A stretch of DNA of 32,715 nt from Phenylobacterium sp. Its GTDB lineage: Bacteria; Pseudomonadota; Alphaproteobacteria; Caulobacterales; Caulobacteraceae. Position 1 is the first letter of the stretch. Every line of letters starts with the position of its first letter. The translations under genes and the position numbers were made by a program. The notes below the pieces were generated by a model that saw nothing but the letters and a program-made list of their open reading frames with translations, did no database searches and was not told the DNA's origin. Location of the stretch: positions 1 to 32,715 of the forward strand of contig NZ_JAPSKZ010000020.1 of assembly GCF_031181185.1 (NCBI RefSeq), in the 5' to 3' direction. Positions 13,987-21,427 of the stretch are shown here, piece after piece.

Positions 13987-14775
13987 ATGGGCGGACGGAC
14001 GGAGAGGCGGCGAAGGCGCGCGGCGGCGATCGCGCTGAGCCTGGCGGCGCATGCGGCGATCCCGTTCGTGCTGATCGCGAGCCAGACCGACCCGCCGCTG
14101 CGGATCGAACCGGAGCCCATCGTGGTCAGCCTGGCGCCGCCGCCGATCCCACCGCCGCCGCCCGAGCCGAAGGATGCCGAGGCCCCCGGCGGGGCGCCCG
14201 CCACGACGCCCGAGCCTGCGCCCGAGCCCAAGCCGCCGCCGAAGGCGCGGGCGCGGCCGACGCCCGTGCCGCCGCCTCACGTGGAGGCGCTGCGGGTGGC
14301 CGTGGCGCCGGCGCCCGCGCCGCAGCCGATGCCGTCGCTCAGCGAGGGGCAGCTGGCCGGCGCGCGGACGGCGGGTTCAGGGGCGGGAGCCGGGACGGGC
14401 AGCGGCGCCGGCGACGGTCAGGGCGGCGGCTGCGACATGGTCAGGCGCCTGCAGGCGGCGCTGCGGCGCGATCCCGAGGTGCGGGCCGCGATCGGGCAGG
14501 CGCATCGGCAGGCGGGGGCCGGCGGCCGCGCCGTGCTGGTCTGGAACGGCGACTGGATCCGCAGTCCGGACCAGGAGGGCAAGGGCCTAGCGGGCGTGCG
14601 CCAGGCGATCGTCATGGAGGTGGCTTTCGCGCCCGAGGCGTGCCGGGAGGAGCCGATGCGCGGCCTGGTGCTGCTGTCGATGGCCGATGGCGCGGGCGCG
14701 CCACGCGTGGTGCTGGGGCAGGCCGCCTGGCGCTGGACGGACCTGCTGGGCTCGCGGCGGCGTATCGGCGGTTAG
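13987..14775 (+). CDS. Proline-rich TonB-like membrane protein
   Basis: 262 residues. A basic start (MGGRTERRRRRAAA) leads into one membrane helix (about 12-32), then a Pro/Ala/Glu/Lys-rich spacer (40-115) of the kind TonB uses to span the periplasm, a Gly/Ala/Ser-rich hinge (125-148), and a C-terminal domain (149-262) with two cysteines (C149 and C219). The start and spacer look like TonB, but I do not recognise the usual TonB C-terminal signature; WNGDWIRSPDQEGKGLAG and VVLGQAAWRWTDLL are distinctive. It is anchored in the inner membrane with its C-terminus in the periplasm. It could energise a TonB-dependent receptor, but no receptor or ExbBD is nearby. Its stop overlaps the convergent lipoprotein by four bases. 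Confidence 0.7.
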   Translation: MGGRTERRRRRAAAIALSLAAHAAIPFVLIASQTDPPLRIEPEPIVVSLAPPPIPPPPPEPKDAEAPGGAPATTPEPAPEPKPPPKARARPTPVPPPHVEALRVAVAPAPAPQPMPSLSEGQLAGARTAGSGAGAGTGSGAGDGQGGGCDMVRRLQAALRRDPEVRAAIGQAHRQAGAGGRAVLVWNGDWIRSPDQEGKGLAGVRQAIVMEVAFAPEACREEPMRGLVLLSMADGAGAPRVVLGQAAWRWTDLLGSRRRIGG

Positions 14776-15095
14776 CGCTTGTCCGGGACGAAGCGGGCCG
14801 TGAAGAGGTCGCAGGCCTCGGGATAGCCGCGGACCAGCCGCCGGGCGATCAGGTGCCTGGGCGTGATCTCGAGGCGCAGTTCGCAGACCCGCACGCCCTG
14901 GGCGGTCTCGGCCTGACGGCGCCAGATGTAGTAGCGCTTCCCTTCCAGCGTCACGGCTTCGTCCCAGGGGCCGTAGAGCGCCACGGCGGCGTCGGTGTGC
15001 TGGCCATAGAGGCTGGACGGGCGCTCGCCCTCGAACGAGGTCACGCAGCCGCCCAGAGCCAGGGCGGCCGTGAGCATCGCGGAGGCCGCACGCAT
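14772..15095 (-). CDS. Small lipoprotein of unknown function (107 aa)
   Basis: 107 residues with a lipoprotein signal (MRAASAMLTAALALGGC, lipidation at C17). The mature part has LYGPWDEAVTLEGKRYYIWRR and two further cysteines (in VRVCELRLEI and PEACDLF) that could form a disulphide. Similar lipoproteins with a W..A...LEGK-YYIW pattern are common in Proteobacteria but have no known role that I can name. The start at 15095 is 5 nt after the stop of the DUF4402 gene on the same strand, so the two form an operon. Confidence 0.75.
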   Translation of the reverse strand: MRAASAMLTAALALGGCVTSFEGERPSSLYGQHTDAAVALYGPWDEAVTLEGKRYYIWRRQAETAQGVRVCELRLEITPRHLIARRLVRGYPEACDLFTARFVPDKR

Positions 15096-15100
15096 CGCGG

Positions 15101-15652
15101 TCAGTTGTAGGCGACGGTCGTGGTGAACGTGCCGGAGTAGGCGCCGCTGGGCGTGGTGGACTCGACCAGGATCTGGCCGCCGACGCCGAAGGTGGCCGTC
15201 CCAGCCTGACCCAGAGCATTGCTGAGCGTGCCCGTGGTGGCGGTCGGCGTGAGGTCGACCTGGATGGTCTCCGAGCCCCCCGCCCGGGTCATGTTGAAGG
15301 TCGGCGGCACGGTGATCGCGAAGGTCTGGCCGCCTTCACCGCTGACAGTATAGGTCGCACGGCCGGGCGCGGCCTGGGTGTTCGGCGCGCCGGTGTTGAG
15401 CAGGGCGCCGCTGCCGGTCAGCGAGCGCGAGCCGTCCGTCTGCGAGATGACCACCGTGCCCGAGCCGGCGAGCGGACGGACGATGGTGCCGAAGGACAGA
15501 TCGCTGTCCTTGGTGAGCAGGATCGGGCGGAAGATGGTGACGCTGGCCGTTGTCGACTGGCTGGCCGAAGCCTGGGCATGCGCGCTCGCGGCGAAACCGG
15601 CCACGGCCGCGGCCGAAAGCGCTCCCATCAAGATGTGCCGAAACCGGATCAC
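15101..15652 (-). CDS. DUF4402 family secreted protein
   Basis: 183 residues from GTG at 15652, preceded by the same CTGGGGG ribosome-binding element as the DUF4402 gene at 447-980. Signal peptide MIRFRHILMGALSAAAVAGF up to ASAHA. Family blocks are DLSFGTIVRPLAGSGTVVIS (51-70), YTVSGEGGQTFAITVPPTF (101-119) and RAGGSETIQVDL, and the final strand is TFTTTVAYN. There is no cysteine. The pattern fits fimbrial subunits that assemble by donor-strand exchange, but no usher or chaperone is present in the window. It is in an operon with the downstream lipoprotein and divergent from the DUF4402 gene at 15865. Confidence 0.85.
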   Translation of the reverse strand: MIRFRHILMGALSAAAVAGFAASAHAQASASQSTTASVTIFRPILLTKDSDLSFGTIVRPLAGSGTVVISQTDGSRSLTGSGALLNTGAPNTQAAPGRATYTVSGEGGQTFAITVPPTFNMTRAGGSETIQVDLTPTATTGTLSNALGQAGTATFGVGGQILVESTTPSGAYSGTFTTTVAYN

Positions 15653-15833
15653 GGAAACCCCCAGTAAAACTCTATCTAAACGGGTACCGGACGCGCCTAG
15701 ACTTAGCTGAAGTTGTTTTGACCAGACGATCTGTGCCAAAAACGTACAGCGGCTTCGCCTGATACCCGACGTGACGGAAGCTTTGCAACGGCCGGACCAA
15801 CTCAATATGGGGCGCGGCGTTCCGCGTCATTGT

Positions 15834-15845
15834 CGTATTAATACG
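15834..15845. promoter_or_regulatory. Perfect A/T-centred palindrome between divergent DUF4402 genes
   Basis: CGTATTAATACG is an exact 12-bp palindrome, 19 bp upstream of the DUF4402 start at 15865, in the 212-bp gap shared with the divergent DUF4402 gene. Its position suits an operator that could control one or both genes. The regulator is unknown. Confidence 0.35.
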
Positions 15846-15864
15846 TAACGGCTAGCCTCAAGGT

Positions 15865-16323
15865 ATGATGGGGGCGTTCCGGATCCTGGCGACGGCGGCG
15901 GTCAGCCTGTGGGCGGGCCAGGCCTGCGCGCAGGCGCAGGCATCGGCGGAAGCCCGGGGTTCGGTGACCATCATCGATCCGCGCGCGCTGGCCCAGCAAG
16001 CCGAACTGTCGGTGGGTCCGGTGATGCGACCGGGCGCCGCGGGCCTCACCGCCCAGGCCGTCGACGGGCGCTACGAGATCAGCGGCGTGGCCGGCGACAG
16101 CTTCAACATCGCCATGCCGTCTAGCCTGAAGCTGGTGCGCAGCGGCGGGACCGAGGAGGTCGTGCTGCAGCTTTCGCCCTCCGGCGCCATGACGATCCTG
16201 CCCGGGGCTTACGGCGCGCGCGCCACCGGCTCGGTCGCCGTGCAGGGCGCGGTGGGCGTGCCGCAAGCGGCGGCGCCGGGCACCTACAAGGGCTCCTTCC
16301 CGGTGATCCTGTCGCTGCAGTAG
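15865..16323 (+). CDS. DUF4402 family secreted protein, short variant
   Basis: 152 residues; ATG at 15865 or the adjacent ATG at 15868 are both possible after AAGG. Signal peptide MMGAFRILATAAVSLWAGQA, cleaved after ACA. Family blocks are AELSVGPVMRPG (46-57), YEISGVAGDSFNIAMPSSL (70-88), LVRSGGTEEVVLQL and a final strand YKGSFPVILSLQ. The LSFG motif of its neighbour is changed to LSVG, and the loop that follows is shorter. It is divergent from the longer DUF4402 gene, a likely minor or tip subunit or a diverged copy. Distinct roles for the two are inference. Confidence 0.82.
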   Translation: MMGAFRILATAAVSLWAGQACAQAQASAEARGSVTIIDPRALAQQAELSVGPVMRPGAAGLTAQAVDGRYEISGVAGDSFNIAMPSSLKLVRSGGTEEVVLQLSPSGAMTILPGAYGARATGSVAVQGAVGVPQAAAPGTYKGSFPVILSLQ

Positions 16324-16449
16324 CGGCGTTCCGACTTCATCCCCAGCCAACGGGCCGCGATCCACAGGACGTGCTGCAGCGGGGCTTTCCGTGACGGTTT
16401 GGTTAAGGCTTCCTGCCGCCTCGCATCATCGCGAGACGAGGACACGGCC

Positions 16450-16713
16450 GTGAATGTCGAAGACCTCTCGCCCCCGAACCGGGACCTCCTGACCGAGGCG
16501 CTGCCCGGGGGGCAGCTGATCAATGTGCTGTACGAGGCCGGCGAGCGGCGGGACGACGGCTTCCAGCGCGAGCGGCGCTGCTTCGCCTTGGGCGAGCGCG
16601 GCTGGCTGGCGTTCGTCGGCTGGGACGGTCGCCTCGCGGCGGACGCCTCGTGCCGCTCGCGCTGGGCGCTGACCGAGGCCGCCCACGCCGTGCTAGGCGG
16701 TGAGGGCCAATAG
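16450..16713 (+). CDS. Hypothetical protein (87 aa)
   Basis: About 87 residues if GTG at 16450 is used; a TTG at 16399 would add 17 unlikely residues. The protein reads VNVEDLSPPNRDLLTEALPG with LINVLYEAGERRDDGFQRERRCFALGERGWLAFVGWDGRLAA, a mix of strands and a small helix, with no signal or membrane segment. I recognise no family. The end runs 21 bp into the end of the convergent DUF2891 gene. Codon bias resembles its neighbours, and a coding frame is probable but not certain. Confidence 0.5.
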   Translation: MNVEDLSPPNRDLLTEALPGGQLINVLYEAGERRDDGFQRERRCFALGERGWLAFVGWDGRLAADASCRSRWALTEAAHAVLGGEGQ

Positions 16714-17679
16714 GGCGAAGGAGGCAAGCCAATGCTCGCCCATGTAGTCGCCCGCGACGTGGGGCAGGCTGGCGGCCAAGTGGACGTGGGCGGCCTCTTC
16801 GGCGGCGGCGCGGGCGGGGCCTGAGAGCGTCGGGGCGAGCGATCGCCAGCACCAGGCCCGCGACAGGTTCAGGCCATCGAGGTGGACGATCTTGCCGTCG
16901 GTGCGGTCGGTGACCACGGCGGGCGTGAACAGCGTCGCCGGCCGGCGTTCGGCGATGTGCGGCAGGTAGGCGGCGAACCAGGCCTTGAACTCGTCCGGCG
17001 GCAGCAGGCGGCGCAGGCATTCGGCGGTGACCAGAGTGGCCGACAGGAACTCGTCCAGCGACGGTTCCCACGCCTGGGCGTCGCGGTCGTGGCCGTGCCA
17101 GGCGCGGGCCTTCGCGGCGAAAAGGTCGAGGAGCGCGGGGTCCGCCACGCGGGCGTAGTCGGCCGATAGCGCGAGGGCGAAGCTGGTCGAGGAGTGGACG
17201 CCGGTGCGGATCGGATAGCCGGCGACGGGCAGGAAGTCGCGGAAGCGCTGGGCGAAGGCGTCGGCGAGGGGCTGCAGGGTGGCGGCCCAAGGCGCGGCGT
17301 GGGCCAGCAGCTCGGCTTGCAGCTTGAGCAGCCATCCCCAGCCGTAGGGACGCTCGAAGCCGCGGGACGACGGGCGGGCGAGGTAGGCCACCTCGGCGGC
17401 GACGTTCTGCGGCGTGAACGCTTCTTCAAACCGGGCGCGAATCGCCGGCGCCTCGGGGAGGTCCGGGAACAGCCGCAGGCAGACAGCCAGCGTCCAATAG
17501 CCGTGCACGCAGGAGTGCCAGTCGAAGCTGCCGTAAAAGATCGGGTGCAGGGCGCGGGGGCCCAATGCGTCCTGCGGGCCCTCCAGCACGTGGTCGAGCT
17601 TGTTGGGATACTCCCGGCCGACGTGGCCCAGGGCGATGCGGGCGAAGGACGACGCCAGCTCAGCGGAAAGCGAGGACAT
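16693..17679 (-). CDS. DUF2891 family protein
   Basis: 328 residues. The family motif SFDWHSCVHGYWTLAVCLRLFPDLPE lies near residues 51-76; other conserved blocks are GWGWLLKLQAEL, GVHSSTSFAL and the C-terminal GDYMGEHWLASFALLAL. The repeated His/Trp-rich segments between long helices suggest an all-helical fold with a polar pocket, perhaps an enzyme. No signal peptide or TM helix. The start at 17679 overlaps the end of the DUF979 gene by 20 bp, so it is translationally coupled to the DUF969-DUF979 membrane pair. Function is unknown. Confidence 0.88.
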   Translation of the reverse strand: MSSLSAELASSFARIALGHVGREYPNKLDHVLEGPQDALGPRALHPIFYGSFDWHSCVHGYWTLAVCLRLFPDLPEAPAIRARFEEAFTPQNVAAEVAYLARPSSRGFERPYGWGWLLKLQAELLAHAAPWAATLQPLADAFAQRFRDFLPVAGYPIRTGVHSSTSFALALSADYARVADPALLDLFAAKARAWHGHDRDAQAWEPSLDEFLSATLVTAECLRRLLPPDEFKAWFAAYLPHIAERRPATLFTPAVVTDRTDGKIVHLDGLNLSRAWCWRSLAPTLSGPARAAAEEAAHVHLAASLPHVAGDYMGEHWLASFALLALTA

Positions 17680-18613
17680 GCATCAGCACCACATTGACGA
17701 TCAGCACCGGCAGCGCCGTAGGGATCTGCGCCTTGATGACGGCATATCGGTCGGGCAACTCGAGCAGGGCGGGCGGCACCAGGTTGAAGTTGGCGGCGAG
17801 CGGCGTCATCAGCGTGCCGCAGAAGCCCGAGAGCATGCCGATCGCGCAGACCACCGCAGGATCTCCACCGAAGCGGTTGATAAGGATCGGCAATCCGACG
17901 CCGGCGGTGAGGACCGGGAAGGCCGCGAAGGCGTTGCCCATGATCATCGTGAAAGCCGCCATCCCGATGCAATAGACGGCGACCGCCGCGAGTCGCGTGT
18001 CCAGCGGGATCCAGGCCGTGACGAGCTGGCCGATCAGCTCGCCGACACCGGCCAGCGCGAAGACGGCGCCGAGGGCCGCGAGCATCTGCGGCAGCAGCGC
18101 GGCCCAGCCGACGGTGTCCATCAGACGGCGGCCCTCCTGCAGGGCGGCGAGCGGCGGCTGGCGCAGCAACACCAGCGCGACGCCGAGGGAGACGACGGCG
18201 GCCAGGGCCAGGGAGATCAGGGTGGCCTGTCTCGGGTCCAGCAGCGGCTGGCCGCCGAACTCCACCTGCTTGATGACGAAGACGCCGAGACCCACGATCA
18301 GGGGCAAGGTGAGCGCCGGGATGAACAGCCTGGCGCCGAACCGCTCCGAGAGCGCGCGGCGGGTCTCGGGGGAGGTGGTGGCCGGCGCGCTTCGGCCGAG
18401 CAGGCCGAACCCGGCGAGGAGGGCGAGGCCCAGGACGAGGATCCCGTTGCCGAGATCGCCGATGCGATCGCCGGCCAGGAAGCTGAGCGCCACCAGGCCC
18501 CAGAAGAGGGCGTTGCCGATCCGCTTGGCGTTCGCGCGGTCGGCGGCGCTGAGCACGGCGAAGGCGGCGAACAGCAGGCCGGCCAGCACATAGACGGCGG
18601 AGAGCTTGATCAT
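17660..18613 (-). CDS. DUF979 family membrane protein
   Basis: 317 residues, very hydrophobic, with about eight membrane helices. Family-like segments include MIKLSAVYVLAGLLFAAFAV, FTMIMGNAFAAFPVLTAGVG and GMLSGFCGTLMTPLAANFN, the last two resembling re-entrant substrate-binding loops of transporter families. DUF979 genes normally follow a DUF969 gene, and the pair looks like a two-part permease. The ATG at 18613 overlaps the DUF969 stop by 4 nt (ATGA). The substrate is not known from sequence; I recall, but cannot check here, that this pair sits near 5-oxoproline (pyroglutamate) genes in other bacteria. Confidence 0.88.
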   Translation of the reverse strand: MIKLSAVYVLAGLLFAAFAVLSAADRANAKRIGNALFWGLVALSFLAGDRIGDLGNGILVLGLALLAGFGLLGRSAPATTSPETRRALSERFGARLFIPALTLPLIVGLGVFVIKQVEFGGQPLLDPRQATLISLALAAVVSLGVALVLLRQPPLAALQEGRRLMDTVGWAALLPQMLAALGAVFALAGVGELIGQLVTAWIPLDTRLAAVAVYCIGMAAFTMIMGNAFAAFPVLTAGVGLPILINRFGGDPAVVCAIGMLSGFCGTLMTPLAANFNLVPPALLELPDRYAVIKAQIPTALPVLIVNVVLMHVLAFR

Positions 18614-19293
18614 GCCGGGTCTCCCGCCCGGCGCTTCATCTGCCGGTCGAAGAGGACCAGGCGGGCGCCGTGGATCAGGAAGGCGGCGATGGCGGTCGGG
18701 ATGGCCCAGAGCGACAGGTGCAGGGGGTCGACGGTGATGCCGCTGGAGGCCAGGATTCCGACCATCAGCAGGATCGAGCCGATGGCGATGAAGATGTCCT
18801 CGCCGAAGAACAGGCCGACGTTGTCGGTGGCCGCGGCCTGGGCGCGCACCGCCTGGCGGGTGTCGGGGTCGAGTTCGGCGCCTTCGGGCAGCCGAGCCTC
18901 GACGGCGCCTTCGGCCATGGGGGCGACGATGGGGCGGATGCTCTGGGCCTGGCCGGCGATGGAGTGCAGGCCGATGGCGGAGGTGATCTGGCGGAAGGCG
19001 AGGTAGGCGATCAGGAAGGGCCCGACCGAAACGCCGCGCAGCCGCGCGATCAGGGCGCGGCAGCGCTCCTGAAGGCCGGCGCGCTCGAGGACGCCCACCA
19101 TCGGCAGCACCAGATAGACGACGGTGATGAACTTGTTCTCGTTGAAGGCCTTGCCGAAGGCTTCCAACACCTCAACCGGCGAGAGGCCGGCGAAGATTCC
19201 CGTGGTGAAGGCGGCCAGCACCACCACCAGCAGCGGATTAAGGCGGGCGGCGAAGCCCACCACGACCACCACGACGCCCAGGAGGGTCAGCAT
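18610..19293 (-). CDS. DUF969 family membrane protein
   Basis: 227 residues from the ATG at 19293 (the frame is open further up, but the hydrophobic start MLTLLGVVVVVVGFAARLNP is the natural one). About six membrane helices; conserved-looking blocks are VYLVLPMVGVLERAGLQER, AYLAFRQITSAIGLHSIAGQ and AAATDNVGLFFGEDIFIAIG. DUF969 and DUF979 proteins occur together and resemble the two halves of a transporter of the ion-transporter/permease type. It is the first gene of a three-gene operon (DUF969-DUF979-DUF2891) with overlapping joints. No promoter is clear in the 74 bp shared with the divergent microprotein gene. Confidence 0.88.
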   Translation of the reverse strand: MLTLLGVVVVVVGFAARLNPLLVVVLAAFTTGIFAGLSPVEVLEAFGKAFNENKFITVVYLVLPMVGVLERAGLQERCRALIARLRGVSVGPFLIAYLAFRQITSAIGLHSIAGQAQSIRPIVAPMAEGAVEARLPEGAELDPDTRQAVRAQAAATDNVGLFFGEDIFIAIGSILLMVGILASSGITVDPLHLSLWAIPTAIAAFLIHGARLVLFDRQMKRRAGDPA

Positions 19294-19367
19294 GCGGGCT
19301 CCCCGACCGATTCTGCCGGCCATTGGATCGGGTGGAGCCCGCAAGGGCAACGGCGTACTCTCGGGTC

Positions 19368-19502
19368 ATGACCGGACCCAAGATCCCTGACGACGAAGAC
19401 GACTTCGACATCGTGGAAGAGGCGGGCGAGGAGAGCTTCCCCGCCAGCGACCCGCCCGCCTGGACGCCGCCAGGCCACGACGAGCCGGAGGAGAACGACT
19501 AG
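19368..19502 (+). CDS. 44-residue acidic microprotein with SFPASDPPAW motif
   Basis: An ATG at 19368 opens 44 codons to the TAG at 19500-19502. The product is very acidic (D/E about one third) and carries EESFPASDPPAWTPPG, a motif I recognise as conserved in short bacterial proteins of unknown function (core S-F-P-A-S-D-P-P-x-W). Conservation of such a motif in a tiny ORF argues that it is a real gene. It is divergent from DUF969 (74-bp gap) and its stop shares four bases with that of rsmA on the other strand. No signal or membrane segment; probably intrinsically disordered and cytoplasmic. Role unknown. Confidence 0.75.
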   Translation: MTGPKIPDDEDDFDIVEEAGEESFPASDPPAWTPPGHDEPEEND

Positions 19503-20326
19503 CGCTGCGCCAGCCACGCGTCGGCGAGGGCGAGGAAACCGTGGACGGGGATCACCTCGGCGCGGGCGGCGGGATCGAGGCCGGCGGTCATGACGAGGGC
19601 CTCGCCGCCCAGGACCTTCAGGCTGGAGCGGAGCATCTTCCGGCGCTGGCCGAAGGCGGCGGCGGTGAGTTTCTGTAGCGCGTCCAGGCGTTCGGGGCTG
19701 GGGCGGTCAGCGCGGGGCTCGAGCCGGACGACGGCGGAATCGACCTTGGGCGGCGGGGTGAAGGCGCGAGCCGGCACGTCCAGCACCGGGCGGGCCACGC
19801 AGGTCGCCTGGGCGATGACGCCGAGGCGGCCATAGGCGTCGTCGCCCGCCGGGGCGGTGATGCGGTCGGCGACCTCCTTCTGGAACATCAGGGTCAGCGA
19901 GGCGGGCGTCCAGGGCCCGGTCAGCCACTTGATGAGCAGGGGCGTGCCGACATTGTAGGGCAGATTGGAAACGAGGTGCGCCGGCCGGCCCTGCGCCAAG
20001 GCGGCCTCGTCGACCGTCACGGCGTCATCGAACACCAGGTGGAGCCCGCCGTCGGCGGCCTGCACCACCTCCTCCAGCAGCGGCCGGAAGCGCTCGTCCT
20101 TCTCGACGGCTACGACGCGGGCGCCGGTCTCGACCAAGGCGCGGGTGAGGCCGCCGGGGCCAGGGCCCACCTCGATCACCAGATCGCCGTCGCCGACCTC
20201 CGCCAGGCGGGCGATCTTGCGGGTGATGTTGAGGTCGAGCAGGAAGTGCTGGCCGAAGGACTTTTTGGCCCATAGGCCATGCGCCTCGAGCGCCTCGCGC
20301 AGGGTGGGCAGGTCGTCGAGGGGCAA
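19499..20326 (-). CDS. rsmA: 16S rRNA dimethyladenosine transferase RsmA (KsgA)
   Basis: 275 residues from TTG at 20326. It dimethylates two adjacent adenosines near the 3' end of 16S rRNA using S-adenosylmethionine, a late step in 30S assembly. Signatures are KKSFGQHFLLDLNITRKIA, the SAM-binding VIEVGPGPGGLTRAL (GPGPGG at 54-59), the acidic VVAVEKDERF and the catalytic NLPYNVGTPLL (NLPY at 121-124). No ATG precedes the family N-terminus, so TTG is the most likely start. In many Proteobacteria rsmA directly follows pdxA; here an SDR gene and a DUF2231 gene lie between them. Confidence 0.96.
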   Translation of the reverse strand: MPLDDLPTLREALEAHGLWAKKSFGQHFLLDLNITRKIARLAEVGDGDLVIEVGPGPGGLTRALVETGARVVAVEKDERFRPLLEEVVQAADGGLHLVFDDAVTVDEAALAQGRPAHLVSNLPYNVGTPLLIKWLTGPWTPASLTLMFQKEVADRITAPAGDDAYGRLGVIAQATCVARPVLDVPARAFTPPPKVDSAVVRLEPRADRPSPERLDALQKLTAAAFGQRRKMLRSSLKVLGGEALVMTAGLDPAARAEVIPVHGFLALADAWLAQR

Positions 20327-20419
20327 GCGGCGGTTCCCGTAGTCTGGAGCGGGCGCAGATAAAGCCCAGGGCGCGCGCGATCACAAGCGACCGTTCCGGC
20401 CGCGCGGCGTTGTGAGTCC

Positions 20420-21427
20420 ATGTCCAGAAATCGTGCCGCACGCCTGAACGGCGCCGTCGTCGTCATTACCGGCGCCTCCAGCGGCAACGGCCGCGCCATC
20501 GCCCACGACTTCGCGCGGCAGGGCGCGCGGCTGGTGCTGGCGGCGCGGCGTGAGACCGCCCTGGCCGAGGTTGCGGCCGAGTGCCGGGCGCTGGGCGGCG
20601 AGGCCGTCGTGGTCATGACGGATGTCGGGGACGCGGACAGCGTTGCGCGGCTGGCCGACGAGGCGGTGAGGACGTTCGGAGGCTTCGACGTCTGGGTGAA
20701 CAACGCCGGCGTGCTGCAGTTCGGGCGCCTGGATGAGACCCCGCCGGAGATCGTCGAGCAGGTGATCCGCACGAACCTGATCGGCTACCTCAACGGCTCG
20801 CGCGAAGCGTTGCGGCGTTTCAGGGCGGCGGGCGAGGGCGTGCTGATCAACGTCAACTCGATCCTCGGCGCGCTGGGCCACCCGTATACGTCCGCCTATG
20901 TGGCCTCGAAGTTCGCCGGGCGGGGTCTCACCGAGAGTCTGCGGGGCGAAGTCGCGGACCAGCCCGGAATCCGGGTGTGCGAGGTTCTGCCGGCGGCGAT
21001 CGACACCCCTATCTACCAACGGGCGGCGAACTACACCGGCCGGGCTGTGCGGCCCCTCCGGGTGTTGCACCCGCCTGAGACGGTGGGTCGAGCGGTCGTG
21101 CGGCTGGCGAAACGTCCACGGCGGCAGGCCTACGCCGGCTGGTCGGCGCGGCCGGCTGTGGCGGGTCGCGCGCTCGCTCCCGCGCTCGCCGAAAAGGTGG
21201 TGCGCGCGGCCGCCGACAGCATGGAGCTGGAGCGCAGGGCGGCGGCGCCGAGCGCCGGCAACCTGTTTGCGCCCAGCTACGACGCCTACCGCCTAAGCGG
21301 CGGCTGGCGGATGACGAGGCGAGCGCGCACCGGGGTCGCCGCGACGCTGGGCCTCACCGCCGCCGCGGCCGTGCTGGGGCTGCTGGTGGCGCGCTACGGC
21401 TCAGCGACGCCGACCCGCCGCTTGTAG
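20420..21427 (+). CDS. SDR family oxidoreductase with C-terminal membrane helix
   Basis: 335 residues. The Rossmann half has VVVITGASSGNGRAIA (cofactor motif 17-24, with Asn in place of the usual Ile), VNNAGV (93-98), S147 and the catalytic pair Y160 and K164 in AYVASKFAGRGLT. Length and the extra tail exceed the usual 250-residue SDR: residues 200-300 are Arg/Ala-rich and 311-330 form one hydrophobic helix (TGVAATLGLTAAAAVLGLLV), probably an anchor to the inner membrane with the enzyme on the cytoplasmic side. The substrate is unknown. The 3' end runs 34 bp into the convergent DUF2231 gene, so the last part of the tail is encoded opposite it. It is divergent from rsmA. Confidence 0.88.
   Translation: MSRNRAARLNGAVVVITGASSGNGRAIAHDFARQGARLVLAARRETALAEVAAECRALGGEAVVVMTDVGDADSVARLADEAVRTFGGFDVWVNNAGVLQFGRLDETPPEIVEQVIRTNLIGYLNGSREALRRFRAAGEGVLINVNSILGALGHPYTSAYVASKFAGRGLTESLRGEVADQPGIRVCEVLPAAIDTPIYQRAANYTGRAVRPLRVLHPPETVGRAVVRLAKRPRRQAYAGWSARPAVAGRALAPALAEKVVRAAADSMELERRAAAPSAGNLFAPSYDAYRLSGGWRMTRRARTGVAATLGLTAAAAVLGLLVARYGSATPTRRL

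Noticed and set aside
15653..15750. Sigma-54-type promoter (TGGCAC on the minus strand) upstream of the DUF4402 gene
   Set aside because: The TGGCAC half is present but the TTGCA half at the right spacing is missing.
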